A stretch of 28,790 bases of DNA from Lachnospiraceae bacterium UBA4348 (GCA_002394165.1 DGTA01000021.1:1-28790); one strand, 5' to 3'. Positions 13,476-22,431 are shown, counted from the stretch's first letter. The notes: generated by a model from the sequence alone, not told the origin. A program made the numbers and translations.

Positions 13476-16400
13476 TTGAAAAGAAAAGGCGTAACGTTGT
13501 TTCTGGCGGTTTCCCTGATGATCTCTTCACTTCCGGGGACATTTATGGCCCAGGCCCTTTTGGAGGAAACGGAATATTCGGCTGAAGAAGAGATGGCGGC
13601 AGCTCCTGCGCAGGTCGGAGATGTGATCTGCGGCTTTGAGACAAAGGAGGTCCGCGACTTTGCCATCGCCGGCGCCCAAGTGGTTTTATTTGAACACCAG
13701 AAGACCGGGATGAAGCTGCTCTATGTGGCCAATGATGATGTCAACCGGGCTTTCAACCTTGCGTTTATGACGGAAGCGATCGACAAGACCGGTCTCCCCC
13801 ATGTGTTTGAACACAGTACGCTGGGCGGAAGTGAGAAATATCCTTCCCGCTCACTGTTCTTCAATCTGGGCTTCCAGACTTACAATACCTTCATGAACGC
13901 CATGACCAGCCCGCGGTATACGACCTACCCGGTCGCGAGTCTGTCGGAAGAGCAGCTGCTTTGCTACGCCGACTATTATACGGACAGCTGCCTGCATCCG
14001 ATGATCATGGAGGATGAGGATATATACCGCGAAGAAGCGTGGCGGTATAGGATGGAGGACGCCGATTCTGCGCTGACCATCGAGGGCACGGTGTACTCGG
14101 AGATGCTCGGAGCGGTGACGGTGGATCAGGCCGGCATGTTCAATGCCTTATCCGATACGTTCCCGGGATCGACGATCGGGAACAACAGCGGCGGTGATCC
14201 CGAATATATCCCGGACATGACCTGGGAATCGCTGAAAGCCTACCATGACCGGTACTATCATCCGTCCAACTGCCTTGGACTTCTCTACGGACAGTTTGAC
14301 GATTACACCGCGTTCCTGGATCTGCTGGACAAGGCTTTTGAACCCTATGAGAAGACCGAAACAGATCATACGGATCCCGAATTTGAACCGATCAGCGGCC
14401 ATGTCAGCGGGGAACATGCTTTCCCGGTGGAGGCGGGTTCATCGGCTGAGCATCAGAGCGCCGTTTTTTACTCGAAGCTTCCGGGCGAACTGGGCTACGA
14501 AGAAGCCCTTCAGATGGAAACCCTCTGCAGTCTGCTGAACGATAATGCATCTTCCCTGATGCAGAAGCTGCAGGAGGCCATTCCGTACGGAGAATTTGAG
14601 ATGGGCCTGGAGCGCAGCGGCCCAGAGATGGCAGTCATTTTCTATGCGATGAATGTGGATGCGGAAGATAAGGACACATTCTGCACCATCGTGGATGAGA
14701 CCCTGAAAGAATATGCCGCTGACGGCGTCTCCAAAGACCAGGTGGATGCGGCCATGGCCTCGCTGAAGATCACCACCCAGCTTCTTCGGGAAAATTCCGA
14801 ACTGGGAGTTTCCCTTGCTTCCAGTTTTACGGATTCATATGCCGTCACGGGCGAGCCCTTCGCTTACCTGGATCAGATCGACGCCCTTTTTCAGATCGAA
14901 GACTGGTATGAGAAAGGCGTCTATACGGATCTGATCAATAAGTACCTGATCGATAATGAGCGCACTGCGGTTTCCGTCACTTATCCGGAACCCGGTCTGA
15001 AAGAGGAGAAGGAAGCAGCGCTGGCGGAGCATCTCGAAGAGGTGAAGGCAGCCATGTCACAGGAAGAGATCGACCAGATCGTTGCCGCCTCCAATGAACA
15101 GGAGCCGGAGGAGGATTCATCTGAATATGTAAAAGCTCTTCAGGCGGTCACCGTGGACTCGCTCCCCGAAGAATATAAAGAATATGAGATCCGGGATGAG
15201 AAGACCGAAGAAAATGTGCGGTACGTCGAGGTCCCGGCCGGTGTGGACGGCGTCGGCGACAGTCAGATCCTTCTCAGCGCCGGAGGCATTGCAACGGAAG
15301 ACCTGCACTGGCTTAAGCTGCTTGCGGATCTTTCCGGAAACATTGATACGACCCGGCACACGAAGGAAGAGATGGCGGCTCTGATGTCCAGATATCTATA
15401 TGGCCTGGGAATCGACATAACCTCCATCGGCGATCTTGATGATTATGACTTGTACCTTCAGGCCGGCTGGATCGCGCTCGACGAGGACCAGGAGACGGCA
15501 TACGAGCTGGCAGATGAGATGCTCTTTTCCATGGATCTTTCCAGGACGGACCAGATCGCTAACCAGATCAGGTCGATGATCTCGGAAACAAGAACAAGTG
15601 TGAACAATGCCCCCTACAATGTCCAGATCTCGAGGGCACTGGGAAGGACCAATGAACGTGTCCGCTGCTCCGCTTATCTTGGCGGCCTCGAGTACAATGA
15701 CTTTCTTAACGGAGTGCTCGGACAGATCGAGGAGAACCCGGCATCGGTCACGGAGCGGCTTGAAAAAGTGGCTGGGCAGCTGCACAACCGAAGCGGAGCC
15801 GTGATCATTTGTGCCGGAAACGAGGAGAGCATTAAGCTGAACCGTAAGTGCGCCGAGAGTTTCCTTGGCAGCCTGGAATGTACCGAGATCCAAAAACAGG
15901 AGCATGAATTCGATCCGCTGCCCGCATCGGAAGCGATGATCATCGACAACGGCGCATCGTTTAACCTGGAGGCGATCAGCGCCCAGGAGCTGGGAGTGGA
16001 CGGAGAGGACGCTTCCTACAGCGTACTGGCGGCCTATGTCGCAGATGCTTTCCTTTACCCGGATCTTCGTGACCGGTACGGCGTTTACAGCGTACTTCAC
16101 GGGGTGATGCGCGAAGGCATGTACACGATCAGCTACCGCGATCCGAACGTGAAAGAGACCTTCGATGTGTATGCCGGTCTCGCCGATGAGATCGAGGCTG
16201 ATGAACCCACCCAGGAAGAACTGGACGGATACATCCTTTCAAATTATTCATCGCTGGCCATGCCGGCGGGAGAACTTTCCGGAGCGATCGCAGCGGCATC
16301 CGACCACATGGACGGCAGGGAGCAGGATCTTATTCTGACGCAAATGCGGGAGGTCAAATCCGTCACTCCTGAGCGAGTCATGGAATACGCCGGGATGTGC

Positions 16401-16901
16401 CGGAAAATGGCCGAAGAAGGAGTGATCGCCACCGCCGGACCGGCCTCTGCGATCAACGAGGAGGCGGACCGCTACGAACAGATCATCAATCCGTTCGGCA
16501 CTGAAGATAAGTCCCAGACGGAGTTTGAGGATGTGCCGGAAGACCACCCGCTTTACGAAGCTGTGCGCTTCGCGTACGAGAATAATCTGATGCAGCCGCT
16601 GACGGAAACGAGCTTTGGCGTGGACGAGATGGCAGACAAGGAAGACCTGCTTCTGGCCTTCTTTGTACTGGCCGGCGGCACGCCCGATGCAGACGAGATG
16701 GTCACCTTCATGACGCAGAACGGCATCATTGAAGCAGAAGAAGACCTTACTGAGCTGATCAGGCCCGACGATGTGTGGCAGCTGCTTTCAATGGCAGCCG
16801 GAACGCCCGCGGAGCCGCTGACCGAGACGGCGTCGCCCGACAGCGTGACCAGAGGCGAGCTGTGCGAGATGCTTCAGGTTTTCATGGAAAGCGTTTCATA
16901 A
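13476..16901 (+). CDS. Exported M16C zinc metallopeptidase with S-layer-like C-terminus
   Basis: A 1141-residue secreted peptidase. The start is TTG at 13476, with GGAGG 9 bases upstream; it opens a signal peptide (VTLFLAVSLMISSLPG, cleavage near residue 27). The inverted zinc motif HVFEH (109-113) supplies His109, His113 and catalytic Glu112. Glu209 in VYSEMLGA, 96 residues on, fits the third ligand in presequence-peptidase (PreP) relatives. As in PreP, two peptidase halves are joined by a long helical hinge (about 500-560). Such enzymes degrade unfolded peptides inside a closed chamber. Residues about 1014-1141 contain S-layer homology-like repeats (EFEDVPEDHPLYEAVRFAYE, and a second copy with DDVWQLLSMAAG), suggesting cell-wall attachment. 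A strong terminator follows. The first half has the active site; the second half is structural. Confidence 0.9.
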   Translation: MKRKGVTLFLAVSLMISSLPGTFMAQALLEETEYSAEEEMAAAPAQVGDVICGFETKEVRDFAIAGAQVVLFEHQKTGMKLLYVANDDVNRAFNLAFMTEAIDKTGLPHVFEHSTLGGSEKYPSRSLFFNLGFQTYNTFMNAMTSPRYTTYPVASLSEEQLLCYADYYTDSCLHPMIMEDEDIYREEAWRYRMEDADSALTIEGTVYSEMLGAVTVDQAGMFNALSDTFPGSTIGNNSGGDPEYIPDMTWESLKAYHDRYYHPSNCLGLLYGQFDDYTAFLDLLDKAFEPYEKTETDHTDPEFEPISGHVSGEHAFPVEAGSSAEHQSAVFYSKLPGELGYEEALQMETLCSLLNDNASSLMQKLQEAIPYGEFEMGLERSGPEMAVIFYAMNVDAEDKDTFCTIVDETLKEYAADGVSKDQVDAAMASLKITTQLLRENSELGVSLASSFTDSYAVTGEPFAYLDQIDALFQIEDWYEKGVYTDLINKYLIDNERTAVSVTYPEPGLKEEKEAALAEHLEEVKAAMSQEEIDQIVAASNEQEPEEDSSEYVKALQAVTVDSLPEEYKEYEIRDEKTEENVRYVEVPAGVDGVGDSQILLSAGGIATEDLHWLKLLADLSGNIDTTRHTKEEMAALMSRYLYGLGIDITSIGDLDDYDLYLQAGWIALDEDQETAYELADEMLFSMDLSRTDQIANQIRSMISETRTSVNNAPYNVQISRALGRTNERVRCSAYLGGLEYNDFLNGVLGQIEENPASVTERLEKVAGQLHNRSGAVIICAGNEESIKLNRKCAESFLGSLECTEIQKQEHEFDPLPASEAMIIDNGASFNLEAISAQELGVDGEDASYSVLAAYVADAFLYPDLRDRYGVYSVLHGVMREGMYTISYRDPNVKETFDVYAGLADEIEADEPTQEELDGYILSNYSSLAMPAGELSGAIAAASDHMDGREQDLILTQMREVKSVTPERVMEYAGMCRKMAEEGVIATAGPASAINEEADRYEQIINPFGTEDKSQTEFEDVPEDHPLYEAVRFAYENNLMQPLTETSFGVDEMADKEDLLLAFFVLAGGTPDADEMVTFMTQNGIIEAEEDLTELIRPDDVWQLLSMAAGTPAEPLTETASPDSVTRGELCEMLQVFMESVS

Positions 16902-16915
16902 GAAGAAATGAAGAG

Positions 16916-16959
16916 AGGCCTGCACCGGGGAGAAAACCCCGGAGCGGGCCTTGGTTTTT
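16916..16959 (+). terminator. Strong intrinsic terminator after the M16C peptidase
   Basis: A 15-bp stem (AGGCCTGCACCGGGG with CCCCGGAGCGGGCCT, one A/A mismatch and one G-T pair) has loop AGAAAA and a TTTTT tail at 16955-16959. It lies 15 bases after the stop. It also shows that the frame open upstream of 17034 is not coding. Confidence 0.88.
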
Positions 16960-16967
16960 CTTATTTC

Positions 16968-16996
16968 TTCCAAAAAACCTGTATTCATGATATAAA
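16968..16996 (+). promoter_or_regulatory. Candidate promoter of the repeat-rich surface protein
   Basis: TATAAA (16991-16996) lies 17 bases after TTCCAA (16968-16973), directly downstream of the terminator and 38 bases before the start codon. The -10 box is good and the -35 box poor. Location supports it more than sequence. Confidence 0.4.
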
Positions 16997-17033
16997 TAGT
17001 GTAAATATCGTTTTGCAGAAGAGGAAATCAAGA

Positions 17034-20000
17034 ATGAAAAAACGGATCACATCACTTTTCCTGGTATTGGTACTTGCTCTCGCCAATCCTTCCGTGACAA
17101 TTTTGGCGGCCGAAAATGAAGACTTAAGTTTAATGACTGATTCACAGGAGATTCTGAACATCAGTGAAGAACCTTTCGATGCTGCTTTAGACGAGTCGGA
17201 GGAAAGCGATTCCGGTCAGCTTACTGAGGAGACTGGCGATGCTGCTGCCTTAGAAGAGGATGCATTATCCTCCGACAGCCTGGTGGAAGATCTGCCGGCG
17301 GAGGATGATCCTGCTGACAGCGTGCAGGAGCCGGAGATCTTTGAGGAATATCCGGACGGATTGATCGAGATCGAAGAGGATGAGGAGGACCTCGATTCTT
17401 CTGATGAGACGTCCTTTGATCTGTCAGACGGGGAAACAGCTGTACTTGAAGATTCTTCTGATGAAGCCGGTATCGACGGGGAAATTATACTTGAAGATAC
17501 TGTAGATGCAGCTCCGTTGAGTGATCTGGTCGTCCTGGAGGAAGGGGATGCCGGTGATGCATCTGATTCTGCTTCAACAGCAGCGGCCCAGGAAGTCGAC
17601 TTTTCTGAGGAAGAACCCTCGGAGGAAGTGAGCTCAGATGCAGAGGACGCTCTGGCCAACTGGCCTGAGGGCATGGTGCTGACAGAACAGCAGGAAATGA
17701 AGATTGCCATTCCAGGCGGCGAAAATGACAATGATGAATTGTTTGAAAGCTATATGGAGAGGGCTGTCTTCGGTCTGGTCTCCCCGGTTAAAAAGCTTCG
17801 CAGCGCCGCAAGACTGAGCGGAACGGAAGCAGCCATTTACAATCAGCTTCTTCCGCAGATCCGGGAGGTGGCCGCCGGAGAACGGACTTCTACTGTCTTT
17901 GAAATAGCCGCGGAAGATATGGGTTTTGAGAAACTCTCCTGGACGGCAGCGGAGCTGGGCGTAAGCAGCCTGATCGAAAAAGATGATCAGGGAAATGCCA
18001 TGATCAGCAGTGAGGCGAAGACCGCACTGGCGGAACATACTGCTTATGACTTTAACCTGGTACTCCGGGCGCTTCTTTCAAACTGTCCCTACGAGCTTTA
18101 CTGGTTTGATAAAACGACCGGTACTTCGTACGGCGGCCTGATGATTCACGTTGGAACGGATTCGGACCTTAATGAACTGGTGATGAGTTACAGCGGAACT
18201 GCTTCTTTTAGCTTTGCAGTCAGTGATAATTATCGGGCCGGGTCGAATAAATATGAAGTAAATCCGAATGAGGCGCAGAGGGCGAAGACTGCGGCAGAGA
18301 ATGCGGATCAGATCGTCAGTGACTGTGCCGGCCTGTCGGATGAGGAGAAACTGAGAGAGTATAAAACAAGAATCTGCGCTCTGGTCGATTATAATCATCC
18401 GGCTGCAGACGAAGGGGCGAGTTACGGAGATCCCTGGCAGCTGGTGTGGGTGTTTGACGGTGATTCCTCTACAACAGTAGTCTGTGAAGGGTATTCAAAG
18501 GCTTTCCAGTATCTGTTTGACAAATCCTCTTTCTCCGATCCGATCGAATGCTATACGGTGACCGGTTGGATGGACGGCGGAACCGGTGCAGGCGCGCACA
18601 TGTGGAATGTGGTGCACATGGATGACCAGCGAAATTACCTGGCTGATGTCACCAATTCTGATACGGGAACGGTCGGATCCGGAGGAGAACTGTTCTTAGC
18701 CAGTACGGATCAGGGAAGCGCCGCAGAGGGATACACCTTCCCGGGCAGGTCAAAAGATATAGTTTACACCTACGATGATAAGACGAAAAACTACTTCGGA
18801 CTGGACCTGCTGACGATTTCTTCGACGCCGTATATGGCGCATACACATCACATGGAGTATATTCCGGCTGCTGATGCAACGTGCACGGAAGACGGCCATT
18901 ATGATTACTGGTACTGCAGCGGCTGCGGCAGGTACTTCTCCGATGCAGCCGGGACAGACCAGATCTCTTTTGCAGATACAGTGACACCCGCATCAGGCCA
19001 TAGCTTTACCCATGTTGAGGCGGTGCAGGCCACCTGTACGAACGGCGGGAATATCGAGTACTGGCACTGTGATAAGTGCGGAAATTATTACTCCGATGCG
19101 GCCGGGACAAACCAGATTGCACTCGAGGATACAGTGACGGCCGCAGCAGGCCACAGCTTTACCCATGTGGCAGCAGCCGATCCGACATGTACAACTGACG
19201 GGAATATTGAGTACTGGCAATGCGATAAGTGCGGAAATTATTATTCTGATGCAGCCGGGACAAACCAGATCTCACCCGAAGATAGAGTGATTGCTGCAGA
19301 AGGCCACAGCCTTATCCATTTTGAGGCGGTGCAGGCCACCTGTACGAACGGCGGTAGTATCGAATACTGGCACTGCGATAAGTGCGGAAATTATTACTCC
19401 GATGCAGCCGGGAAAGACCAGATCTCTCTTGCAGATACAGTGACAGCCGCATCAGGCCACAGCTTTACCCATGTTGAGGCGGTGCAGGCCACCTGTACGA
19501 ACGGCGGGAATATCGAGTACTGGCACTGTGATAAGTGCGGAAATTATTACTCCGATGCGGCCGGGACAAACCAGATTGCACTCGAAGATACAGTGACGGC
19601 CGCAGCAGGACACAGCTTTACCCACGTGGCAGCAGCTGATCCGACATGTACAACTGAGGGGAATATTGAGTACTGGCAGTGCAGCCAGTGCGGAAAACTC
19701 TGGGCGGATTCTGAGGGAAGCATACCACTTGAAGAAGCAGATGTTGTGACCGCTGCAACAGGGCACTCTCTTGAGCATGTGGAAGAAGTCCCGAAGTCTT
19801 GTACAACTGATGGGCATATTGAATACTGGCACTGTGAGGACTGCAACAATTATTTCGCCGATGCTGAAGGAACCAAGGCAGTTACTATAGAAGAAACGGT
19901 AATTCCGAAAGGACATACACCGGGTGAGACCGTGATCGAGGATGGCCGGGAGGCAACCTGTGAAAGTGCCGGCAGCCACGATGAAGTTGTATACTGCGCA

Positions 20001-21407
20001 GACTGCGCTGAAGAGATCAGCAGAAAGACGGTCACGGATCCGCAAAAGGCGCATTCGCTGACGGAGCACGTTGAACGGCTTGGGGCAACCCTGAAGGCGG
20101 AAGGCCATATTGAATACTGGCAATGCAGCGAGTGCGGCGGTTTCTTCGCTGATGCGGCGGGGACAAACCAGATCACGCAGCAGGATACTGTTATTCCAAA
20201 ACTGGTCGATATCGGAACAGCATCTGTTTCGGGCATCACCAATAAGACTTACACCGGATCAGCCATCACCCAGACGCCGGCTGTTGTATTGGAAGCAGGC
20301 AGCAAGCTGACCACCGGAACAGACTATGAAGTAACTTATAAGGATAATACGAATGCCGGCACCGCAACAGTTGTAATTACCGGCAAAGGCCGATATGCGG
20401 GAACGAAGACGGTTACCTTCACGATCAGTCCCAAAACGATCACTCCGGTGGTTTCCCTTTCGGCTTATTCTTATACCTGGTCAGGAACAGCGCCGAAGCC
20501 GGCCGTGACCGTGAAGGACGGGAGCAAGGTCCTGAAGGCAGGCACAGATTATACAGTTCCGGCCCTGGACGGAAATGTCAATGCCGGAACATACACGGTT
20601 AAGGTGGCGCTGACAGGCAATTATTCGGGGAGCGGATCCGCCTCGTATACGATCAAAGCAAAAGCCGTCACCCCGACGGTCACCCTCTCGAAGTCTTCCT
20701 ATACATGGAACAATAAGGTGCAGACCCCGGCTGTGACCGTGAAAGCAGGAACAATCGTTCTGAAAAAGGATACTGATTATACGGTCACCCTTCCTTCCGG
20801 ACGCAAGAAAGCGGGCACTTATACCATCATGGTGACGCTGAAAGGAAATTATTCGGGCAGCGGATCAGCCAGTTATAAGATCACACCGAAAAAGATCACT
20901 CCGGCAGTAACACTGTCTGCCACAGCGTATACGTATGACGGGAAGGTGAAGAAACCGGCAGTCACGGTTAAATATGGCAAGACGAAACTGGCAGCGGGCA
21001 ATTATAAGGTGGAGTATGCCTCAGGCCGGAAGAATGTCGGCGCTTATAAGGTGACAGTCACCATGAAGGGCAACTACAGTGGAAGCAAGGCAGTTACCTT
21101 CAAGATCAACCCGAAAAAGACGGCTATAAGAAGTGTGATATCACCGGCGAAAGGCACACTGAGGGTCACATGGGTGAAGCAGGCAGTTCAGACCACCGGC
21201 TACCAGATCCAGTACAGCCTGAGTAAGACCTTTAAGAGCGGGACGAAGACCATCACCGTGAAAGGCCCGAAGGTTATCACCCGAAATATTACCGGTCTCA
21301 GAGGCGGCAAAATCTACTATGTAAGGGTGCGCACCTTCCGCACAGTCAGAGGAACTCATTATTTCTCGGGGTGGAGCAGCGTAAAGTACAGAGCAGTCAG
21401 GAGATGA
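17034..21407 (+). CDS. Large secreted transglutaminase-like protein with CxxC, Ig-like and Fn3-like repeats
   Basis: A 1457-residue exported protein. Its signal peptide (MKKRITSLFLVLVLALANPS, cleavage near residue 27) is followed by a very acidic, Ser-rich, low-complexity stalk (about 28-230). Residues about 440-600 hold a transglutaminase-like cysteine protease fold: Cys484 in VVCEGYSKAFQYL, His522 in GAHMWNVV and Asp538 in YLADVT form the triad in order. Nine repeats of about 50 residues with CxxC pairs (about 602-1055), four bacterial Ig-like repeats (about 1058-1360) and a fibronectin-III-like end (about 1363-1457) follow. There is no LPXTG or anchor. It may be an enzyme displayed on the surface through non-covalent binding; substrate unknown. 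The start at 17034 has AGAGGAAA upstream; an ATG at 16908 lies before the preceding terminator. Confidence 0.9.
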   Translation: MKKRITSLFLVLVLALANPSVTILAAENEDLSLMTDSQEILNISEEPFDAALDESEESDSGQLTEETGDAAALEEDALSSDSLVEDLPAEDDPADSVQEPEIFEEYPDGLIEIEEDEEDLDSSDETSFDLSDGETAVLEDSSDEAGIDGEIILEDTVDAAPLSDLVVLEEGDAGDASDSASTAAAQEVDFSEEEPSEEVSSDAEDALANWPEGMVLTEQQEMKIAIPGGENDNDELFESYMERAVFGLVSPVKKLRSAARLSGTEAAIYNQLLPQIREVAAGERTSTVFEIAAEDMGFEKLSWTAAELGVSSLIEKDDQGNAMISSEAKTALAEHTAYDFNLVLRALLSNCPYELYWFDKTTGTSYGGLMIHVGTDSDLNELVMSYSGTASFSFAVSDNYRAGSNKYEVNPNEAQRAKTAAENADQIVSDCAGLSDEEKLREYKTRICALVDYNHPAADEGASYGDPWQLVWVFDGDSSTTVVCEGYSKAFQYLFDKSSFSDPIECYTVTGWMDGGTGAGAHMWNVVHMDDQRNYLADVTNSDTGTVGSGGELFLASTDQGSAAEGYTFPGRSKDIVYTYDDKTKNYFGLDLLTISSTPYMAHTHHMEYIPAADATCTEDGHYDYWYCSGCGRYFSDAAGTDQISFADTVTPASGHSFTHVEAVQATCTNGGNIEYWHCDKCGNYYSDAAGTNQIALEDTVTAAAGHSFTHVAAADPTCTTDGNIEYWQCDKCGNYYSDAAGTNQISPEDRVIAAEGHSLIHFEAVQATCTNGGSIEYWHCDKCGNYYSDAAGKDQISLADTVTAASGHSFTHVEAVQATCTNGGNIEYWHCDKCGNYYSDAAGTNQIALEDTVTAAAGHSFTHVAAADPTCTTEGNIEYWQCSQCGKLWADSEGSIPLEEADVVTAATGHSLEHVEEVPKSCTTDGHIEYWHCEDCNNYFADAEGTKAVTIEETVIPKGHTPGETVIEDGREATCESAGSHDEVVYCADCAEEISRKTVTDPQKAHSLTEHVERLGATLKAEGHIEYWQCSECGGFFADAAGTNQITQQDTVIPKLVDIGTASVSGITNKTYTGSAITQTPAVVLEAGSKLTTGTDYEVTYKDNTNAGTATVVITGKGRYAGTKTVTFTISPKTITPVVSLSAYSYTWSGTAPKPAVTVKDGSKVLKAGTDYTVPALDGNVNAGTYTVKVALTGNYSGSGSASYTIKAKAVTPTVTLSKSSYTWNNKVQTPAVTVKAGTIVLKKDTDYTVTLPSGRKKAGTYTIMVTLKGNYSGSGSASYKITPKKITPAVTLSATAYTYDGKVKKPAVTVKYGKTKLAAGNYKVEYASGRKNVGAYKVTVTMKGNYSGSKAVTFKINPKKTAIRSVISPAKGTLRVTWVKQAVQTTGYQIQYSLSKTFKSGTKTITVKGPKVITRNITGLRGGKIYYVRVRTFRTVRGTHYFSGWSSVKYRAVRR
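18840..20205 (+). repeat. Nine tandem ~50-residue CxxC repeats, with duplicated three-unit block
   Basis: Within the large surface gene, nine repeats of about 150 bases each encode H-S-(F/L)-T-H-V, a C-T-x-x-G turn, I-E-Y-W-x-C-x-x-C-G and (Y/F)-(Y/F)-(S/A)-D-A-A/E-G. Each normally has three cysteines: one in ATCT and a CxxC. The stretch at about 19003-19195 is repeated nearly base for base at about 19456-19648, 453 bases later (three units), indicating a recent block duplication. The seventh to ninth units are more diverged, and the ninth lacks the first cysteine. Confidence 0.85.
20205..21115 (+). repeat. Four tandem Ig-like repeats (GNYSGS type)
   Basis: Four repeats of about 75 residues share a pattern of x-Y-(T/S)-(W/Y) near the start, AVTVK, a G-(T)-(D/N)-Y and V(A/N)AGTYTV-like turn, and GNYSGSxSASY near the end. 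They are the kind of bacterial Ig-like modules that space enzymatic domains from the cell. The first has GRYAGTKTVTFTI in the last position; the fourth ends SKAVTFKI. Confidence 0.8.
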
Positions 21408-21417
21408 CCCGGATCCT

Positions 21418-22287
21418 TCAATCTCCGGAGGAAAGCCATGCACCGATGAGCATCAGCATTAATGCTGCAATGAACGCGAAACCCGGAACCTCCCGGAAGA
21501 TCAGGAGGGACAGGAAAACTCCAATGAATGGGGCGACCGCGTAGTAAACGCTCGTTCTTGCGGCGCCGAGGATGCGCTGGGCATATACGTAAAAGTATAT
21601 GCTCAGTCCGTAGGCGACAAAGCCAAGCAGCAGGACAACAAAAACTGCCCATGGATGGAGAAGACGCTCTCCGATAAGGAGGCCGATGATGACCGACCCG
21701 GTACCGGAAAAGATTCCCTTGACCAGGACGATCTCCAGCGGATCCTTAGAGGAGAGCTTTCTTGTGCAGTTGTTTTCAAAGCCCCAGCAGACGCAGGCGA
21801 GCAGGACAAAAAGGGAGCCCATGTTGAACCGGAGGCTTGATACATCTTCAAAAGAAAGGAGCGCGCAGGACGCTGTGATAAAGAGGATGCCGAGCCAGAG
21901 CCGGGTAGAGATCGCTTCTTTGAAGATCATGAGTGCAATCAAAGCGGTCGCGACGATCTCGAAATTGTTCAGCAGGGATGCATTGGCAGCTGTTGTCATG
22001 GTCAGGCCTAACAGCAGGCAGATCGGCGCGGCGATATCCAGTACGATCATGGCGATCGTATACGGTAGTTCCTCCCCGGTAAGAGGAGACTCGGCCTGCG
22101 GTTTTCCCGCAGCCTTCCTGACAAGAAAGATCACAGCCATGCCAAGACCGGCTCCAAGGTAAAGAAAACCGGCCATCAGCGTGGAAGGCAGATAGTCAAG
22201 CAGTAATTTGGAAAATGGAGAATTCAGGGCATACAGTCCGGCAGCAAGAATGGCCAGGAAAATGCCCTGTTTTATTTTGGGCTTCAT
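21418..22287 (-). CDS. EamA-family (DMT superfamily) transporter
   Basis: A 289-residue inner-membrane protein with ten hydrophobic helices, in two repeats of five, the normal build and length of EamA transporters, which move small metabolites or amino acids out of the cell. The N-terminal motif GLYALNSPFSKLLLDYLPS, the first repeat end FKEAISTRLWLGILFI and the second repeat end FREVPGFAFIAALMLMLIG are characteristic. CVCWGFENNCTRKLS opens the second repeat. CGGAGAC is a usable ribosome site before the ATG at 22287. The gene is divergent from a TetR regulator, its probable controller, and ends only 10 bases from the end of the convergent surface-protein gene. The substrate cannot be predicted. 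Confidence 0.92.
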   Translation of the reverse strand: MKPKIKQGIFLAILAAGLYALNSPFSKLLLDYLPSTLMAGFLYLGAGLGMAVIFLVRKAAGKPQAESPLTGEELPYTIAMIVLDIAAPICLLLGLTMTTAANASLLNNFEIVATALIALMIFKEAISTRLWLGILFITASCALLSFEDVSSLRFNMGSLFVLLACVCWGFENNCTRKLSSKDPLEIVLVKGIFSGTGSVIIGLLIGERLLHPWAVFVVLLLGFVAYGLSIYFYVYAQRILGAARTSVYYAVAPFIGVFLSLLIFREVPGFAFIAALMLMLIGAWLSSGD

Positions 22288-22304
22288 AAAGTTGTCTCCG
22301 AAAC

Positions 22305-22333
22305 ATTATATTTGATAATGAACAAAGTGTCTG
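22305..22333 (-). promoter_or_regulatory. Promoter of the EamA transporter
   Basis: On the - strand CAGACA (22328-22333), 17 bases and a perfect TATAAT (22305-22310) stand 18 bases before the start codon. It overlaps the opposite promoter of the regulator. Confidence 0.6.
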
Positions 22334-22340
22334 ATATAGT
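22312..22340 (+). promoter_or_regulatory. Promoter of the divergent TetR regulator
   Basis: TTGATA (22312-22317), a 17-base spacer and TATAGT (22335-22340) form a good promoter on the + strand, about 90 bases before the regulator's start. Its boxes interleave with the transporter promoter, so the two cannot be occupied together. Confidence 0.6.
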
Positions 22341-22385
22341 CATAGGTGATAAATGGCTAAGAGACAACAACCAGATGTGCCGGGG

Positions 22386-22401
22386 TGTTCATTACTGAAC
22401 A
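22386..22401. promoter_or_regulatory. Palindrome TGTTCA-N4-TGAACA, candidate TetR operator
   Basis: A perfect 6-bp inverted repeat with 4-base centre lies 30 bases before the regulator start, and the half-site TGAACA recurs at 22319-22324 inside both promoters. This fits autoregulation plus control of the transporter, but the binding protein is inferred. Confidence 0.45.
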
Positions 22402-22431
22402 ATGAAAGCATTTTGTCCGGAGGGAGAGACC

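Noticed and set aside
11885..13666. A 593-residue open frame on the - strand opposite the split membrane protein
   Set aside because: Rich in His, Arg, Gln and Asp with no recognisable domain and no ribosome site; it is the antisense shadow of the membrane protein and start of the M16C gene.
16908..17033. Extension of the surface protein to an earlier ATG at 16908
   Set aside because: That stretch contains the M16C terminator hairpin and no signal peptide; the ATG at 17034 begins a good signal peptide.
18840..20205. CRISPR array from regularly spaced repeats
   Set aside because: The repeats are about 150 bases, contiguous, in frame and protein-coding, with no unique spacers.
19452..20242. 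Long - strand frames opposite the CxxC repeats
   Set aside because: They look repetitive because the + strand is; Cys-rich content comes from antisense of the repeats and no start site is present.
22386..22401. LexA (SOS) box
   Set aside because: Firmicutes LexA sites are GAAC-N4-GTTC; this palindrome has the half-sites in the opposite order (GTTC-N6-GAAC).
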